NCBI GenBank assembly: GCA_031553215.1
Contig: JAVBLW010000026.1
Span: forward strand, 7,945 to 71,944
Source: JAVBLW01 sp031553215
GTDB lineage: Bacteria; Bacillota_I; Bacilli_A; Acholeplasmatales; Anaeroplasmataceae
Reading direction: 5' to 3'
DNA length: 64,000 nucleotides
The stretch's first letter is position 1. Every line of letters begins with the position of its first letter. This document shows, in pieces, positions 62,054 through 64,000 of this stretch. The notes beneath the pieces are model-generated. The model saw only the letters and a program-made list of their open reading frames with translations, ran no database searches and had not been told where the DNA came from. The translations under genes were made by a program, and so were the position numbers.

Positions 62054-63775
62054 TTAAAATATTTTTCTAAAAATCTTTTTTATCGTGTTTTTGATCAACT
62101 TAAGGAATCTTTTATACCATTTGGTTTTTTTCAAATTTATAGTTGAATTATTATCATCTCTTTTGCTAATGACATTGATATTTGTTCTAAAAACTATAGG
62201 ATTCTCGTTAAAATTGTAATCAGTCATTGTAAGAATAACCTCATATACCCCTACTGCTGTTGGAGTTTTAAAATAATTTGTTTCTATATTACATATTGAA
62301 GTATCACTATGTTTTATACCACTCATATTCTTTAATATTTCAATTAACTTATCTTCGGTTAGAACTATATCATTTGTAATGGTTATGAAATCTTTGATAT
62401 AAATAATAGGTGATTTATCATCAAAAACATGAACAATAAATTCTTTGATATATTCATTTCCTGCATTATCACTAATCATTGCATAACAAACATATTCTCC
62501 TATTTTATTAAAGTTTTTTTTATAATTGTCTAAATTTATTTTTATTTTATTTGTAATATCTCCATCCGTCTCATCAGTAGCTTCCATGTAATTTCTTATG
62601 AATTCTTCAGTTGATAATTTAGATGATGATAAAAATATATCCGACTTCAAATTAATAATTGGATTTATTTTATCTATTATCTGAACTACAATTCTATGGG
62701 TTGTTTTATTGCTACTAGAATCACTTACTTCTATATCAATAAAATAATCTCCAATTTTTGTGGATCCCTCATAAGTATTTTGAATTATATGTTCCTCTTC
62801 AATTGGTATTTCTCCATCAAAATTATCAATGGCCTTTACCTTTTTTAGAATCTCTTTTGTTGATAATAAGTTATTATTATGTACTATAACTCTTTGAGAA
62901 ATAACATTTGGAGCCTTGTTATCAATAACATATAAATTCATTATAAACGTACTTTCATTTTGCGAATTATCCATGACACTTATTTTAAATAAGTAATTTC
63001 CTGGTTTTAATAAACTTAGATCAGAAGGATAATTAGTTTCAAAAACTATTTTACTAGTAATGTCACCATCAGTTTCATCGTAAGCGGTAAACCAACTTTT
63101 GATTTCTTTTAATGAATAAGGATTATCAAAATTAGTTATATAACATCCACTTTCATTTTGGATAGTAGGTTTAATATCATCAGCAACATGAATATTTATA
63201 TCAATCGAGCCTATATTAGTATTATCACTAGCTTCGATTCTAATATAATAAATACCAGGAACTTTATTGTTCTTTTCATATGTATTAATAGAAATTTTCC
63301 AGTTTATTGGATCTATATATCCGATTTCCTCGTCATAGCATACAAGATTTTCTTTTATTTTTTCCAATGTTATATATTCACTAGTAGAAACATAATAGTC
63401 AAATATACCGAAAAATTCTGGATCCCTTCCATCTATAATATGGAGATAACATGATACATTAGTATAATTACCATTTACATCAGTTATTAAAATAAATATT
63501 TCAATCTCGTTTATTGTCACATAATTCCAACTGTTGTAATATGCTTCTGGATTTTCTATAATAAAAGTTTCTCCTGAAACCAAGATAATATTATACTTCA
63601 CCAGATTTTCTATGTCTTGTTTGTATCCTGTATCTAGATAAAATGTATTATTCTTAAAGTATGTCCTCCCAGATTGAACCATATTCATTTGTCGTGAATC
63701 ACTTAATAACTGATTATAATCAATGTTCTTCAATAAATTTAAACATATAATAATTCCAATAATTATTTTTTTCAT
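62054..63775 (-). CDS. Secreted protein with Ig-like (DUF5011/HYR-type) repeats
   Basis: 573 aa. An N-terminal signal-like segment (residues 1-18) is followed by five to six repeats of about 85 residues. Each is marked by a D-x-(K/R)-x-P-x-I pattern (DGRDPEF, DDIKPTI, DNKAPNV, DKINPII, DDKSPII) and by KIGDY / GNYLFKI / GEYVCYA strands ending SDNAGNE-like. These are bacterial Ig-like folds used as stalks of surface proteins. There is no LPXTG; the end is strongly basic (KRFLKLIKNTIKKIFRKIF), which may bind the anionic envelope. GAGGTG precedes the ATG. Confidence 0.8.
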   Translation of the reverse strand: MKKIIIGIIICLNLLKNIDYNQLLSDSRQMNMVQSGRTYFKNNTFYLDTGYKQDIENLVKYNIILVSGETFIIENPEAYYNSWNYVTINEIEIFILITDVNGNYTNVSCYLHIIDGRDPEFFGIFDYYVSTSEYITLEKIKENLVCYDEEIGYIDPINWKISINTYEKNNKVPGIYYIRIEASDNTNIGSIDINIHVADDIKPTIQNESGCYITNFDNPYSLKEIKSWFTAYDETDGDITSKIVFETNYPSDLSLLKPGNYLFKISVMDNSQNESTFIMNLYVIDNKAPNVISQRVIVHNNNLLSTKEILKKVKAIDNFDGEIPIEEEHIIQNTYEGSTKIGDYFIDIEVSDSSSNKTTHRIVVQIIDKINPIINLKSDIFLSSSKLSTEEFIRNYMEATDETDGDITNKIKINLDNYKKNFNKIGEYVCYAMISDNAGNEYIKEFIVHVFDDKSPIIYIKDFITITNDIVLTEDKLIEILKNMSGIKHSDTSICNIETNYFKTPTAVGVYEVILTMTDYNFNENPIVFRTNINVISKRDDNNSTINLKKTKWYKRFLKLIKNTIKKIFRKIF

Positions 63776-63832
63776 TTTTTCACCTCATACCATATATAGA
63801 AACTTAGTAAAAAAATTGCTAAAAATAAAAAA

Positions 63833-63853
63833 AATTATGCCTACAGCATAATT
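63833..63853 (-). terminator. Terminator of the rRNA/tRNA-Asn transcript
   Basis: AATTATGC / GCATAATT with a TGTAG loop, then TTTTTTTTA on the minus strand, right after tRNA-Asn. Confidence 0.85.
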
Positions 63854-63865
63854 GAATTCAATTAA

Positions 63866-63942
63866 TGGCGCCCACACTAGGACTTGAACCTAGGACCCCT
63901 TGATTAACAGTCAAGTGCTCTAACCAACTGAGCTATGTAGGC
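63866..63942 (-). tRNA. tRNA-Asn (anticodon GTT)
   Basis: 77 bases including encoded CCA. Acceptor GCCTACA / TGTGGGC with discriminator G, D-arm AGCTCAGTTGGTTAGAGC, anticodon stem CTTGA / TCAAG around loop CTGTTAA (anticodon GTT), and T-arm CCTAG-GTTCAAG-CTAG. It lies 24 bases after the 5S rRNA 3' end, so it belongs to the rrn operon. Confidence 0.97.
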
Positions 63943-63966
63943 ATGTATATAATAAAAAAGAATATA

Positions 63967-64000
63967 GCCTGGCAACTTCCTACTCTTGCACGTATGTACT
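63967..64000 (-). rRNA. rrf: 5S rRNA, 3' end (cut by window edge)
   Basis: On the minus strand the last 34 bases read TGCAAGAGTAGGAAGTTGCCAGGC at the 3' side, the conserved 5S ending (GAGTAGG...TTGCCAGGC). The rest, and presumably 23S and 16S, lie beyond the window. Confidence 0.85.

Noticed and set aside
1..64000. CRISPR arrays, insertion sequences, prophage or integrase genes
   Set aside because: No regularly spaced repeats, transposases, integrases or phage structural genes were seen on either strand.
1..64000. Mollicute genetic code with TGA as Trp
   Set aside because: Trp residues in conserved genes use TGG, and TGA ends genes (for example 31596-31598).

Overview
The window looks like a chromosomal segment of an AT-rich (roughly 25-30 % G+C by eye), low-GC Firmicute. 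Trp is read from TGG and TGA is a normal stop, so this is the standard bacterial code and not a Mycoplasma. Gram-positive regulation is everywhere: a T-box, a SAM riboswitch, a THF riboswitch, a c-di-GMP-I riboswitch, an L20-type leader and a 6S RNA. Single-chain GlyRS, compact operons, and a SpoVID/YsxE-like pair beside engB suggest a reduced Bacilli lineage related to sporeformers (Erysipelotrichales/RF39/Acholeplasma-like). This placement is inference. Nearly everything is on the minus strand; only four genes, one candidate sRNA and their promoters are on the plus strand.

Layout: ruvA (partial), a LysM protein and a methyltransferase face away from a giant plus-strand coiled-coil gene (1-4856). 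A long minus operon follows: T-box, GNAT, hisS, aspS, comEB, Lon-like PDZ protease, small membrane protein, lspA, rluD (4887-12015). Two small plus genes are followed by a two-gene unit of a Hint-domain protein and an ADA2-type adenosine deaminase (12948-15981). Then come a methyltransferase, an AlaT/AlaR-like pair, K+ uptake genes, an unknown gene and rsmD (16230-23120), a candidate sRNA, a DEAD-box helicase, an M42 peptidase, 6S RNA, a membrane protein, a GlmU-like protein, and infC-rpmI-rplT with an autoregulatory leader (to 29509).

An accessory island (29518-35524) holds an ABC transporter with a secreted protein and a broken membrane-anchored gene, an unknown gene, and a cassette of trypsin-like protease, papain-fold toxin and putative immunity protein. 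Housekeeping resumes with a SAM-riboswitch-led run priA-fmt-(HD-GYP-like)-TSCPD-metK, a THF-riboswitch-controlled FolT carrying an extra extracellular domain, a VTC/DUF4956 pair, and the glyS-dnaG-rpoD-trmK-hydrolase operon. Next are the SpoVID/YsxE-like pair with engB and a PHP phosphoesterase, two flavoproteins, aconitase-citrate synthase, an apparently orphan c-di-GMP riboswitch, a secreted Ig-like repeat protein, tRNA-Asn, and the 3' end of a 5S rRNA (end of an rrn operon).

The best candidates for undescribed biology are the Hint/ADA2 operon with its G-rich leader, the protease/Tox-PL-2/immunity cassette, the FolT fusion, the orphan c-di-GMP riboswitch, and the C-rich candidate sRNA. Functions are read from motifs by eye; no database search was run.
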